NCBI RefSeq assembly: GCF_963678635.1
Contig: NC_087067.1
Coordinates: 22,139,547-22,203,546 of the forward strand
Direction: 5' to 3'
Origin: Symsagittifera roscoffensis
Lineage: Eukaryota; Xenacoelomorpha; Acoela; Convolutidae
DNA length: 64,000 nt
Positions within the stretch are counted from its first letter, which is position 1. Every line of letters begins with the position of its first letter. Positions 17,980-27,944 of this stretch are shown one piece after another. Below the pieces are notes generated by a model that saw nothing but the letters and a program-made list of their open reading frames with translations, was not told where the DNA came from and did no database searches. The position numbers and the translations under genes were made by a program.

Positions 17980-19933
17980 GCCTCGCTATCCACACATTTA
18001 TCAAATGATCGCATGTTTCTTCCGCCGATGCTGTCATGCAGGGTGCTGCCTCCGCATACTTCGTAAAATGGTCGATCATTACCAGCACCTGATTATAGCC
18101 CGTTGCTGTCATGCTGATTTTTTGATGATCAATTTGCACCACTTCGTTGAACCCCGATGACTCTATTGACTGTAGGGGGAACCTTAGTTTCCTGAGATCC
18201 TTCGCCTGCTGACATGACAGGCATGCGGCGATCCACTTTTCACAAGCCTTCTTCAATCCCGGCCATTCGAATCGTTTCTGTATCCTGTTGTACACTTTGT
18301 CCACGCCTTGATGGCCCATCTGATCATGTGAGCGAAAGAGCAATTCGGTTTGGTACAACTGTGGTAACACTATTGAATTGTATTTATAAAGGACCTTGTC
18401 CTCCTCTTTACGTTTACAGGCTACGATTCCGTCCTTGTTCAGGTACAACAAGTCGCTTCTCTTCAGATAGAATTGCTTCAAGATCTTGTAGCTATCTACT
18501 TCCAAGTCTCCCTTGTCAGGTGCTCCATTCTCGATCCATCTCTTCAGACTGCTCGTCATTCTATCATTTCGTTGAGCCCTTAGGAGATCCGACAGCCTGT
18601 ACCTGGCTTTCAAATACGTCTTTACCACGTTCATTTGCCCACTCATTAACTCCGGAGCATGAGCATCGTCCATCAACTTGACACACCATATCTTTTTCAA
18701 AGGCGTCGCTTCCTGCACAGATGGTTCCAGATTGGTACGAACGACCGTACCATGTGGCAACAATCTGGTTGGGCGTTTCGAGACTGCTATCAGCTCGAGC
18801 TCGTCTGCGGCATTATCTACCACAGTGCCCTCTTCATCTGAGGTGTATCTGTCCCTGTCTGGATCCTGATGCGTTTCTCGGTCCAGCCCGCGCTTTTTCC
18901 AATCTACCAATAAGGAGTGGATTGCGATCTCTGACATGTCCGAATTGTAAATTGTTTCAGATGTGTTGTCCCAGGATTGGGGCCTCGAGTCAACACTTGA
19001 GTTGACTGACTCCCCAACATCATATTCCAAGTTGTCCGAGATGTTTCTCGACTCCCCGGACAAAACTCTGTCCATTGGTCGCTTTGAACCCGACTCCCCG
19101 GACAAAATTCTGCCCCTAGGTGTTCTCGTCAACCTCTCCCCGGACAGGTCGTCCTGCACGGGCTCAAAGGTGTCTGACTCCTCAGACAAGTCGTCCTTGA
19201 CTGGCACGAATGTATCAGACTCCCCGGACATTGTCTCGTCCCCGGACGAACAATCTGGGCTCGGCTCGTATTCATTTTTCGCATCCGTGAAATGCACTCT
19301 CCTCGCGAAGCTCGATTTCGACTTGATCCTGACTTCCTCAGTGGCTTGGTTCTGACTCAGTGTCCCATATTCAGTGAACGAAGTTCTCAACAAGACCTCC
19401 TTCGGCATCGAGCTCACCAGCTGGTTGACTATCGACCTGCAATCCCGTTCAACGCCTCGGCTGCGAATGGACACTGGCCTCTTCTCTGTTCTCTCGGTGA
19501 CAGTCAACCGCTGCATGGTCTCCATCCACTCACGATCATGCCGATCCACTTCCCTGTCCAACAAGTCACGGAGCTTTCCCATGACGTCCGGCGCCACGTT
19601 CACCGTCCCGTTCAATAGGGCCATGCTGTTTATACCCAGCCTGGTAAGTTCTTGCTGTACCAAATTGGATCGTACTAGCAGATCCAACGGAACGGGCTCG
19701 CCTCTGGCTAAAACCTTTATCCCCGCGGCCGTTTCTACTGGAAGGGTCAGGGTGTCCGGGTAAAGGATGCCCTGACTTATCCAACCACCTAGTAAGTGGC
19801 AGTTTGTCGTAGGTTTCCTTGTCCAGAAATGAAAACCCGTCTTTGATTTCCGATTGGTTAGCCTGCTTCTCCTCGAGGCGCTCACAAAATTCTGTCTTTT
19901 TACTGAGGCTATCTGCGTTCTGGTGCTTGTCAC
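17783..19933 (-). pseudogene. RNase H-integrase linker with SGES repeats plus integrase N-terminal half
   Basis: The first ~150 residues are linker after RNase H. Then comes an unusual acidic region at about 19020-19240 with five or six copies of LSGES/MSGES/LSEES spaced by 12-18 residues. The integrase zinc-binding HHCC follows (RSHDQMGHQG and CLSCQQAK), with the first catalytic Asp in VVQIDHQKI and the second in FQSDNGKAFVG. The frame is lost shortly after that Asp, and the catalytic Glu lies in another frame. The linker between RNase H and HHCC is about 400 residues, far longer than in standard gypsy elements. The true start is a frame change near 19780; the Met at 19933 is not a start. 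Confidence 0.8.
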
Positions 19934-20386
19934 GGGTACGGTGCTCTATGATCATGTGGTATTCATCCAGGCGCACGATCCAACGACCAATATAACTTTG
20001 GTCTATCGAATAAGTTTTCAGCCAGGCAAGGACACGATTATCCACACGTAACTTGAAGGGAGCACTCCCCAAGTAGGCCCTGTATTTTTCCACGAAAGTG
20101 ATCACCGCAAACATCTCCGCTTTTGGTGCGCCATACTTCATCTCAGTATCACTCAGGACTTTACTCCCGTAGGCTATCGGACGAAGAACCGTTCTCCCGT
20201 TCCACTCCTGCTCATGGTGAAGTATGCCCGATATCGCAACCACTGATGCCTCCGTGTCCAGCACGAACATCCCCTTCTCTGTTGGCATGCCGAGGACCGG
20301 TGCCTCGCAAAGTTCACGTTTGATGTTCTCAAATGAAACTTGTGCCTCATCAGTCCAAGTGAACTTTTTTCCCTTGTTTCTCATCA
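19566..20386 (-). pseudogene. RNase H domain of Pol (giant retroelement)
   Basis: It encodes KKFTWTDEAQVSFENIK, FVLDTEASVVAISGILHHEQ (first Asp), APKAEMFAVITFVEKYRAYL (Glu), LRVDNRVLAWL (Asp) and HRTRDKHQNADSLSKK. This is the normal order of a Ty3/gypsy RNase H connected to the RT thumb. It is joined to the RT by a frame change at 20384-20386, and it leaves frame near 19780 just after WLDKSGHP. The residues after that point to 19566 are out-of-frame translation. Confidence 0.85.
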
Positions 20387-20955
20387 ACCGCTCATGGGGT
20401 ATATTTTGTCAGCATACCCCTTGATGAACTCTCGATAATAATTAGCGAATCCCAAAAAACTCATCAGCTGTGTATCTGTTTTAGGTGCCTTCCAGGTCAG
20501 CACCGCTTCAACCGCTTCAGGATCTGGTCTCACTCCATGTTTGTCCACCAGGCGATCGAGATACTTTATGGAATCCCTGAGGATTTCACACTTAGAGGGT
20601 TTATATTTCAGACCCGCCTGCTTCATGCAAGAAAACACCTCCTCCAAGCTCTCTATGAGGTCTTCTAGGGTTGGTGTTACAATCACGACATCATCGACAT
20701 AACACATGATGAGATTCCCGTATTTCTTAGTGACGCTCGTGAGTGCCTGGGCCATCAGTCGCTGGAATGTGGCCGTCGCGTTGCTTAATCCGAACGGCAT
20801 CCTCTTCCACTGGAACAATCCCAGCTCGCACGCAAAGCCTGTTTTCTCTCGATCTTGCTTTCTGAGTGGCACTTGCCAGAACGCAGAGCCCAAATCCAAC
20901 GTCGTGAAGAACTTCGCGTCTCCCAGCTTGGATAGGCTCTCATCGATGCGGGGAA
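20384..20955 (-). pseudogene. Reverse transcriptase core of Pol (giant retroelement)
   Basis: RT motifs seen: LDLGSAFWQVPL (motif A), RMPFGLSNATATFQRLM (motif B) and MCYVDDVVIVT (motif C, YVDD), then SKCEIL and SFLGFANYYREFI leading to the connection domain. These are diagnostic of Ty3/gypsy RT. The fingers region (GVVMAKKKGGQLRFG, DFRYLNAVTIKDAFP) lies in the preceding frame, so a frame change occurs near 20955. The frame ends at 20384 after YADKIYPMS, and the next frame picks up with RNKGKKFTW. Confidence 0.9.
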
Positions 20956-22590
20956 TGCGTCCTTTATAGTCACTGCGTTCAGATAACGGAAATCACAACC
21001 AAATCTGAGTTGTCCCCCTTTCTTTTTCGCCATGACCACGCCACAAGCCCACGGGGTTTTCGACGGCTCGATCATGTCGCACTCCATTAACATCTCGATT
21101 TCCTTCCTACACGCTTCTGATTTGTTTGGGGTCATTCTTCTCGCCCCTTCCCTATGAGGTACCGAGCCCTCTTCTATCTCAATCTCGTGTTCTACAAAAT
21201 TACAGCAACCTATGTCGGCCTTATGTTTCGAAAAAACGTCTGCGTTCCGATTTAGCACCGCTCTGAGCGAATCTAGTTCCTTGTCTGATATTTTACCCTT
21301 CAAATGTTCTATCTCAGGTAGGACTGGTTTATTCGCTGCTAACTCTGTTTCTGTCGGCCTCTCAGGAAAGTTGGAACAACTAGACAGCCCATCATCTGTT
21401 TCCGACTTCATTGAAAACAATTTCCTAGAAGATTTCAATTCATTCACTCTCTTCATTATACATTCTTGGTTCGCATGCAATGGACATTTAGTTACATCAA
21501 ACTTTTTCAAGTTCTCCACACTCTGAAAGTCTGTGTTCAGAGGCAAAGCATAGCCAAGTTTCTTTCCCTTCTGTATTGTCACTGTTGTTGCTTCTGTGTT
21601 CAATAACACACTCACACACAGTCCGCTCTGAGTGAGTGAGAAGCTTCTTCCTAAAATAGCCGTGCTTTTACTGTTTGGATTTGGTACCAGACACACCTGT
21701 CTGTCATTGCTGAGTTCATTCAAGTTCCTCATCCTAAACGTCGCTACTACGGCTTGGTTTGGTTTTAATCTAACTTTTTGATCCAGAAAAATTGGCACCT
21801 TGGCCTGGTTAATTAAGATCTGATTAATGGGTCTCTTTTCATACTTTCTCTCAGGATCCTTGATCCTAATCAACCCGTCATTGAGATCGATCGTGACATC
21901 AAAGTTGCGCACCAAATCCCTTCCTAAGATGAACTGGTCGGATTCGTCCAAATTCTTCACTACTAGGAAGCTCATCCAAAGATGTCTTCCTCCGAGCTGC
22001 AGTGAAATGATCGGGGTTCGTCCAGTCACATAGATCGCTCCCTGATTGGCAGCTGCCAACCTGATGTTTGTCGGTATGAGATCCGACCTTTCGAAACCCA
22101 TGTCGGTCCAAGTTTTGACTGGCATGACAATAACCACTGCTCCCGTGTCTAGCAGTCCCTTTACTGAAAGTTGTCTGCCTTGCACGTCCAGCACGTGTGC
22201 GGCCAGATCGGCCTCGCAACCAATGTGCACCGCATCTTGTTCGAGCATCGCGTTGTGTCCGATTCGTTTAACTTTCAGCTCCTCTTGACCAATGTATATC
22301 CGGCCAATCTGATCGTTCGCATCAGTTATGTGAGCTTTTGTGTAGATATTGATGCCATCCACATTCATTAGAATCGGATAAGGGCCATGGACATCGATAT
22401 AATGTCCATCCACTTTCATCAGCCTCGGATCTCCTGTTGTGAGCAGCGCTCGCTCTGCCCTGGAGTCCAGTTTGGGATCCCTCTCCTTCAGGTAGTCGGC
22501 ATAGATGTCCAGGTGGACTAGTGTAATCTCGGATGGTTCACTCAAGTTCTTGACCACCTGGTGCCCTGCGACTGAGATGATGGACATCAT
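20785..22590 (-). CDS. Retropepsin-like protease and RT N-terminus (Pol start)
   Basis: A 601-codon frame from ATG 22590. The aspartic protease shows the active-site triad DTGA at residues 148-150 (GLLDTGAVVIVMP) and the C-terminal FILGRDLVRNFDV. About 130 residues precede the protease core. After the protease, a long linker leads to the RT fingers: VLNRNADVFSKHKADIG, EIEMLMECDMIEPSKTPWACG and DFRYLNAVTIKDAFP. The last ~55 residues after about 20955 are out of frame with the RT. A stop separates it from Gag (69-nt gap at 22591-22658), so Pol may be made by reinitiation, readthrough or splicing. Confidence 0.85.
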   Translation of the reverse strand: MMSIISVAGHQVVKNLSEPSEITLVHLDIYADYLKERDPKLDSRAERALLTTGDPRLMKVDGHYIDVHGPYPILMNVDGINIYTKAHITDANDQIGRIYIGQEELKVKRIGHNAMLEQDAVHIGCEADLAAHVLDVQGRQLSVKGLLDTGAVVIVMPVKTWTDMGFERSDLIPTNIRLAAANQGAIYVTGRTPIISLQLGGRHLWMSFLVVKNLDESDQFILGRDLVRNFDVTIDLNDGLIRIKDPERKYEKRPINQILINQAKVPIFLDQKVRLKPNQAVVATFRMRNLNELSNDRQVCLVPNPNSKSTAILGRSFSLTQSGLCVSVLLNTEATTVTIQKGKKLGYALPLNTDFQSVENLKKFDVTKCPLHANQECIMKRVNELKSSRKLFSMKSETDDGLSSCSNFPERPTETELAANKPVLPEIEHLKGKISDKELDSLRAVLNRNADVFSKHKADIGCCNFVEHEIEIEEGSVPHREGARRMTPNKSEACRKEIEMLMECDMIEPSKTPWACGVVMAKKKGGQLRFGCDFRYLNAVTIKDAFPASMRAYPSWETRSSSRRWIWALRSGKCHSESKIERKQALRASWDCSSGRGCRSD

Positions 22591-22658
22591 ATTTTGGTCC
22601 CCGCCTTCGTCATGCCGAAAGTCTTACCAGATATAACGTTCAGTTTTAGTCCCTGTTT

Positions 22659-23030
22659 CTAGGGTTCCTCTTTGTCTTCTGCTTTTGTCATCTTACCCAG
22701 GACATTAAGATTTTCCCGAAGATCTGTGCTCTCCAGCTCCGATCTTACCCATTGCTCCACTTCTTTCGTGGCTAGGCCCTGTTTGACATTCTGCAGCGCT
22801 GTCCTTGCCGCCAGGCCGTAATCCACCTTGAGTGGGCTAGACGACTCTGCCTCCAGGTTCGAGGCTACCACCTCGTCAGGCAGTGTCTTTACCTTCTTAG
22901 TCGTAAAGGTGCTCGGTGTCATGTCCTTTCTCCGAGACTCAGCCTCGTTCATCAGACGTGCTCGACTGGCCTTGACACCCGAAAGCGCCTCTCTCGTGGC
23001 GGGGATGTTTCGCGTCCGCCACTGCATCCC
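22659..23030 (-). pseudogene. Gag C-terminal tail in a second frame
   Basis: After the second CCHC knuckle the Gag frame degrades near 23010. The alternative frame continues with ATREALSGVKASRARL, a Ser/Thr/Lys-rich stretch and a helical end (GLATKEVEQWVRSELE) to a TAG. I infer a single-base frame change. The alternative, a programmed Gag shift, cannot be excluded. Confidence 0.55.
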
Positions 23031-24969
23031 AAAATTGAGTACAATCCGACTTGAAGTGTCCCTCCAAATTACAGAAGAAACACCTCGGACCATATTTCAT
23101 GATATGCCCTCTGACGTACTCTTCGTGATCCTCGTCGGTCGTGTCAGCGTCCTCGAGAAAGTAGCCTATCGCCTTCATGTTCTGTTTGTATGCAGAACAC
23201 GCGGAAACGTGATGGTCCATCGAACCACAATTCGCACACAATCTCCTCTTATCCATGTCATCGCGAGGTTTGTACCAACTGGAATTCGCACCAGTGTTTG
23301 TCCCGCTATAGTTACCATAATTGCTGTAACGGTTTTGCGCCCTCGGCTTTATGAGTAAATACTCGCGTGACTTCATGCGCAAATCGTTGGGCGTGGGTAC
23401 CTGGTCAAGTGACAGGGTGAAGTGTGTGGCCAACATCGTCTTCAACTCCTCACTCTTTACTCCGTCCATGAACTTCGAAGCAATCGCCAAGTTCCGCTCG
23501 GATATTCTCTCATCGGGATTGCTTCTCCTCCTAAGCAATTCAAGGTCGTCCAAAAATTTATCTATGGATTCGTCATCTCTTTGACGCCTCTTTTCGAACT
23601 TCACCATAGCCTGTTGCCCTTGTACTCCAGAGCCGAAACGATTCAACAGGATGTCGAATATCTTGCGAGCGCTGTCTCTCTCATTGGCTCTTTTCGCCAT
23701 TACACAATTTAGTGCAGTACCCTCCAGGTTGCTCGTTAGCGCGCTGCATTCTTGTTTCTTGGAGAGACTCTCTTCCTCAAAGTGTAACTTCATCATATCT
23801 ATCCAAGTATCAATGCAGCCGTCTGACTCGTCTTTAAATGACTTCGGCTTTTTCAGTGTCCTTCTTGACCTCTCTCCTCTCTCGGTTGACTTCGAGAGTT
23901 TGGTGATGAATGTTTCGAGAGATCTGTTCAGAGGCTCAAACATCGAGGCATACATCGTTGTGTCCTGTGAGACTGTAGTCAGATCTGGTACTGAACTGAC
24001 TTGTGGCACAGTTGGCAACCTCGTCTCCGTGGTAGCATCTGCCTCCGGCGGGACTGGATTCGTCCAGCCAGGCCTCGACGGGGCTGCCCTTGGCCGCTCC
24101 TTGTTCCTAGGTTCGTAGTTCCTTCTCGAGCTTTGCTGGGCTCTGGCGTTGCTGCCCGTACCATCTTCATCATTCGCATGGCGTGAGCGCTCCCTTTGGT
24201 TGGAACGCTCCTGCCAATTGCTCCCATTCAGGATCGCGTCAAGCTTCCGCATCATTAAGTCAGACTTGGCATCTAACCTTTTCTCCAGGCTAGTCATCGT
24301 GTGGGCGTAGGTACTATCATGATCGTTCAACAATCGCTCGATCTCTCTCGTCATCCTAGCCTCTCTTTCCTGTGACTCCTTGTTTGCCTGTGCCAGGCTC
24401 TCCGCCAGGCATTGATCGGTGTTGCGAATCAGTTGAGCCTGATGAACCCTCGCCTGCGACTTCGCGTGCGTTAGTTCATCTCTCAGATTCTCTCGACCCT
24501 GGTGAGCTCTCTCGTCAACCTGATCTATTCTCTTAGTCATGTCCCGTCTCAGTTCATCCAGACCATTCATTACACCAGCGAACATGTCACTTATGTCGCC
24601 AGTGGCCCCAAATGACGGGGTTAGTCCCAAAGAAGATGAGGTCAACTGCGGCTGCTGCCTGGTGCTCGATGACGCACCGCCTTTTTGCTTGCTCATCGAC
24701 GTCATCAATCTGTCGAACGTTGATGACGCTCCCATCGCTATCCCATCTGACATGGGCCTGGTCGGCGAGGCGGACGACGCCTTCCTGCTCATGTCGTTCC
24801 TTGGGCACGGTGTGAAGTTCACATCCGGATGGGTTATCTCCGGGTAGTCATAACTGGAAGATAAACCTTCAGTTCTTAGTGACGCCATGCGCTCATCGTA
24901 CAAAGACTTCCAACTCTTCTTGGCCTTCGAACCCGGTTGTTCTTCACTCGGGCTTATACTCGACATCAT
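22939..24969 (-). CDS. Gag polyprotein with two CCHC zinc knuckles
   Basis: A 676-codon frame from ATG 24969, which overlaps the TGA of the leader ORF as ATGA. In order: a disordered Ser-rich N-terminus; a coiled-coil region of about 120 residues (ITKRIDQVDERAHQ onward, with many E/R/Q heptads); an Arg-rich stretch; a capsid-like helical domain (IDTWIDMMKLHFEEESLSK, GSGVQGQQAMVKFEKRRQ, DESIDKFLDDLELLRRR); then two knuckles, CANCGSMDHHVSAC and CFFCNLEGHFKSDC, both C-x2-C-x4-H-x4-C. It packages RNA in gypsy elements. The last ~25 residues are probably out of frame. Confidence 0.9.
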   Translation of the reverse strand: MMSSISPSEEQPGSKAKKSWKSLYDERMASLRTEGLSSSYDYPEITHPDVNFTPCPRNDMSRKASSASPTRPMSDGIAMGASSTFDRLMTSMSKQKGGASSSTRQQPQLTSSSLGLTPSFGATGDISDMFAGVMNGLDELRRDMTKRIDQVDERAHQGRENLRDELTHAKSQARVHQAQLIRNTDQCLAESLAQANKESQEREARMTREIERLLNDHDSTYAHTMTSLEKRLDAKSDLMMRKLDAILNGSNWQERSNQRERSRHANDEDGTGSNARAQQSSRRNYEPRNKERPRAAPSRPGWTNPVPPEADATTETRLPTVPQVSSVPDLTTVSQDTTMYASMFEPLNRSLETFITKLSKSTERGERSRRTLKKPKSFKDESDGCIDTWIDMMKLHFEEESLSKKQECSALTSNLEGTALNCVMAKRANERDSARKIFDILLNRFGSGVQGQQAMVKFEKRRQRDDESIDKFLDDLELLRRRSNPDERISERNLAIASKFMDGVKSEELKTMLATHFTLSLDQVPTPNDLRMKSREYLLIKPRAQNRYSNYGNYSGTNTGANSSWYKPRDDMDKRRLCANCGSMDHHVSACSAYKQNMKAIGYFLEDADTTDEDHEEYVRGHIMKYGPRCFFCNLEGHFKSDCTQFWDAVADAKHPRHERGAFGCQGQSSTSDERG

Positions 24970-25457
24970 CGCGTTGTTACTCTGCTTGCCAGAGATGAGT
25001 GGGTATTAGCCGAATGTGAATATTCTCTCCTCCACCTATGACTCTTGGTCTCCGATTTGGACATTGCCTTGAATAACACTTCCTCTCGCGGCTCGACCTC
25101 GGAACGCTCCGAGGTCTCCTCCGTCCTCTCGACTTCCTCCCGCTCGAGGTCCTCGCTTGGCTCAAAGTCGGGTCGAATAAGCGTCCGTTCTCCTTCGTCA
25201 AAGGGGTCCACAAGCGTTTCGCTCACGGTTCCGGCCTCGGCGCTCCGCCTTTGATCGCCATCGAGGTTTTTCTCGCTCCTTAATTTCATTTCGCTCACTG
25301 AAAGATCAGGTTGACCTTTAGTCGATTCGGTTTCGGCAAACACGTCGGAGGCGCTGCTAAACGAAGACTGACTACGCCTAGTTTTAAGTTTTCGCGTGCT
25401 GCCCTTGCTCAGCCTGGGAATCTTAGTAGTAGATCCTAACGAGTCCCTGCGCTGCAT
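24966..25457 (-). CDS. Leader ORF upstream of Gag
   Basis: A 163-residue frame from the first ATG (25457). It is rich in Arg, Ser and Glu (RKLKTRRSQSSFSSASD; EEVERTEETSERSEVEPREE), hence mostly disordered or coiled. It has no domain I recognise. The stop TGA shares bases with the Gag ATG (ATGATG), the same ATGA arrangement used later between the SGNH and 1703-residue ORFs. It could be a short upstream Gag-like product whose translation allows reinitiation on Gag. Confidence 0.6.
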   Translation of the reverse strand: MQRRDSLGSTTKIPRLSKGSTRKLKTRRSQSSFSSASDVFAETESTKGQPDLSVSEMKLRSEKNLDGDQRRSAEAGTVSETLVDPFDEGERTLIRPDFEPSEDLEREEVERTEETSERSEVEPREEVLFKAMSKSETKSHRWRREYSHSANTHSSLASRVTTR

Positions 25458-25470
25458 GCTTTGTGACAAA

Positions 25471-25870
25471 ACAATATTCGTATGATTTAATGGCGATGCA
25501 CACGTACCGCAAATAAGTTCAAGTTAAATTACTTAAAGCTACCTCTTCGATCTCGTAAGTATCGAGAATGTCTCTTAGGTTTCTCAATGACAATCTTAGT
25601 GACTCAGCTAGAGTTACACACACAGGGCCTGCTCAGTATTGATATAATGCTAACTCAACCCTGTTGTATAGTATAACAGTATCATAAAATTTTCACAAGA
25701 TATAATCAACACACAAAACACAATCGATAGTCAGATAAGAATATCCTACAGGTGACAGCGACCTCTCGTCAGTATCAATTTATCTCCACACAATTTATCA
25801 ATTCACTGCTTTGTTAAAATCAAACAATCTTTGGTAAAAAGCAGTGATGATTCAGAAACAGATCAATAAA
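25471..25870. other. Leader region of the giant retroelement, nothing definite
   Basis: AT-rich sequence upstream of the leader ORF. I looked for a primer-binding site and LTR end and found none I can support. Confidence 0.4.
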
Positions 25871-26224
25871 ACTTAGTCTTAAAGAAAAAGACTTCCCTCA
25901 ATCGGAACGATCCGAAAGAACGAAGCCCAGGACACAGTCTTCTCAAGTGAGTGTGTATTCGCCTAATACACCCACCGAGGTCGTCTTTTAGGTGTCCTGC
26001 GATTACCCGAGCTGTCCTATTAAGTAGCTCAAGGCAACCTCTGATCGAAAATTTCTTAAGTCTAAGAAAAAGCTCCCCCACACCCGGACTGCTCCAAGTG
26101 CACGAGAGTAGGGATCAACTTCTCTTCTCAAGTGAGTGTGTGTTTGCCTAATACACTCACCGAGGTATTCCTTTAATTGTTCCCGGATTGCCCAAACTTT
26201 CCTATTAAGTAGCTCAAGGCAACC
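25871..26224. repeat. Two tandem copies of a 170-bp segment
   Basis: 25871-26039 and 26054-26224 share most of their sequence, including ttctcaagtgagtgtgt, cctaatacac and the ending cctattaagtagctcaagg. They are diverged, about 75-80% by eye. The segment lies in the leader or flank upstream of the giant element and may be part of its 5' untranslated region. Confidence 0.75.
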
Positions 26225-26404
26225 ACACAACCAAAATCACAAAAAAAAAAATTTTGTTCGTGTACTTCTGATACACCCGATCTAGAATCCAAAGTTGATC
26301 ACGAATTTCCGGGCCAAAATGGGCTCTTATGATCCTAATAATCACGCCTAATGTCCTAATATGATCTTTATTAAATGGATATTTCCCGTCTCCCAAATTG
26401 CCAC

Positions 26405-26965
26405 AGAAGGTTTCCTCAAGTTTCTAACAAGGAGGGTTGCTAAGAAGTTTAAGTCACTCCGGAGGGTTAGTTCGGAGGGTTGTTAAGACACTTAGCCTAC
26501 CTCGGAGGGTTACTTCGGAGGGTAACTTAATCACCCAAGTTACTTCGGAGGGTCCCCCTAAATTTACTAAGGAGGGTCAATAAGATGCTTAATATGCTCC
26601 GGAGGCTTACTTCGGAGGGTACCTCCAAAATTTTCAAATCTCTGAACCTCACTTAGAAGGGCCTTCAATTAACTCCAGGAAGCGTCAAAACAAGCTAAAT
26701 TCTCTATGGGGTGCTGTTTTAACTTCTTTGGATGATCTCGTGGAAATTTTCCACTAAGGAGGGGTGCTAAGGGGTTTAGCTGACTCCGGAGGGTTACTTC
26801 GGAGGGTTCCCCAAAAATCAAGAAAAAAGGCTATGTTACCGCGATAAAGTATCCAAAAGCGGTCCACCTGACTTAAAATTAGGTTGGCTGACACGGTCAA
26901 CCTTCCCAGTTGGATAAAAAGGTGTTTTGATAAAATTTTCTGCCGCTCGGAGGGTTAGTTATAAT
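26405..26965. repeat. Degenerate cggagggtt minisatellite
   Basis: More than 15 occurrences of (c)ggagggtt/ggagggta, many in the pair ctccggagggttacttcggagggt, spaced 10-40 bp. On the minus strand this gives repeated aaccctccg. The array is degenerate and has no coding frame. Confidence 0.75.
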
Positions 26966-27522
26966 TTGGACCCTCCGAACCAACAAATTCTAAAAAAAAT
27001 TTCTTTTCCGAGATTATCAACCCAAAAACGGTTGCGGTCCGGAAAAGTGGTCCAAAACGTCGACTGATGGTACCAAATTTTTTCCGATCGGTTGGCTAGT
27101 CTTTGAGAAATTCCCAAAAACGTGTTTGTCCAAATGGCCTCTTTTCACCACCTATATAGGTTCTGAGAAACTTTTTCCGCAATTCCTATTGAAAGTGCCT
27201 AAAAATAATTGAAACGAGCGTAGTAGCCCTGTACGGCACTGGAATAATGCAAAAAACTGGACCGAGCTAATTAGGTGGATCGAGCTACGTAGCTACTCCC
27301 TATGTAAAAGCTTTTTGCTGTTCGGAAAAGCTCGGATATCCAAAAATTTGGGGGCCTATAGTTTGTCAAAAATCGATAGTTTTCGACGAAATGTGGGTGT
27401 TTCTTGGGTCCAATTAGGAGATAAGTAATATATAGTTAGGACAATAATCTATTAGCAGTCGTTAATGAATATTACTATACCCTCCTTTGCACCAAAATAC
27501 CCGAGTTAAGACCCTTAAGACC
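26966..27522. other. Flank, no gene seen
   Basis: Moderately AT-rich sequence between the minisatellite and the 0.31-kb repeat. There is no frame, RNA gene or clear repeat. Confidence 0.45.
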
Positions 27523-27835
27523 CTTCTCCACCAATTTCCACTGCTAAGAGTCTTATCGTGTGTTGTTGCCACGATAAGAGGCTTCGTATTTTTCGTCTCT
27601 TGTGCGACCGTTTTTCACAATATTTTTCGTTGTTCTTTTTTTTCGTCGTTTTTCGTCAAAATGGCCGTCATTTTTGTATTTCTGAGAAATATCCACTCTT
27701 CAATCGAAATTTTAAAAATAAAAATTCTAGAATTTTCCTACCCTCCTTCGCAATACTTTTTCGTTCCTAAGGCCTTTATTCGTTTTTTTTTCGTGTCGTC
27801 GGAATGTTGCTCTGTGCCATCTGGCAGAACGGCAC
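27523..27835. repeat. 0.31-kb dispersed direct repeat, copy 2
   Basis: Partner of 5946-6258. It has the same conserved hairpin (27552-27560 with 27570-27578) and the same right end, ggcagaacggcaca. The flanking sequences of the two copies do not match, so the element ends are within a few bases of these limits. Confidence 0.75.
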
Positions 27836-27944
27836 AATGCGCACAACAACACTCATCTTGAATTGAAGCGCAGTGGAGCAAGCGGTCGCTAATCTCCCAT
27901 GCCGCGTTTGAAGTTAGCTATCACGCTTTATAATAGTTCTGAGT

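Larger units (their letters stand above)
6932..25470 (-). mobile_element. Giant Ty3/gypsy-like retroelement with macro, SGNH and two very long extra ORFs
   Basis: About 18.5 kb of minus-strand coding sequence in uninterrupted order: leader ORF, Gag, protease, RT, RNase H, linker, integrase, macro domain, then SGNH hydrolase, a 1703-residue ORF and a 402-residue ORF. Its coding part is visibly GC-richer than the flanks. Ordinary Ty3/gypsy elements are about 5-10 kb, and the extra 8.5 kb sits where an env gene would be. A purine-rich stretch (minus sense, about 6975-7030) could be a polypurine tract. I could not find a matching pair of LTRs or a primer-binding site, so the outer limits are those of the coding block only. 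Confidence 0.75.

Noticed and set aside
5946-27835. 0.31-kb repeats taken as LTRs of the giant element
   Set aside because: The left copy is inside an insertion in tandem unit 2, the rest of which continues on both sides; the repeats do not have TG..CA ends at both edges, and no target duplication was found.
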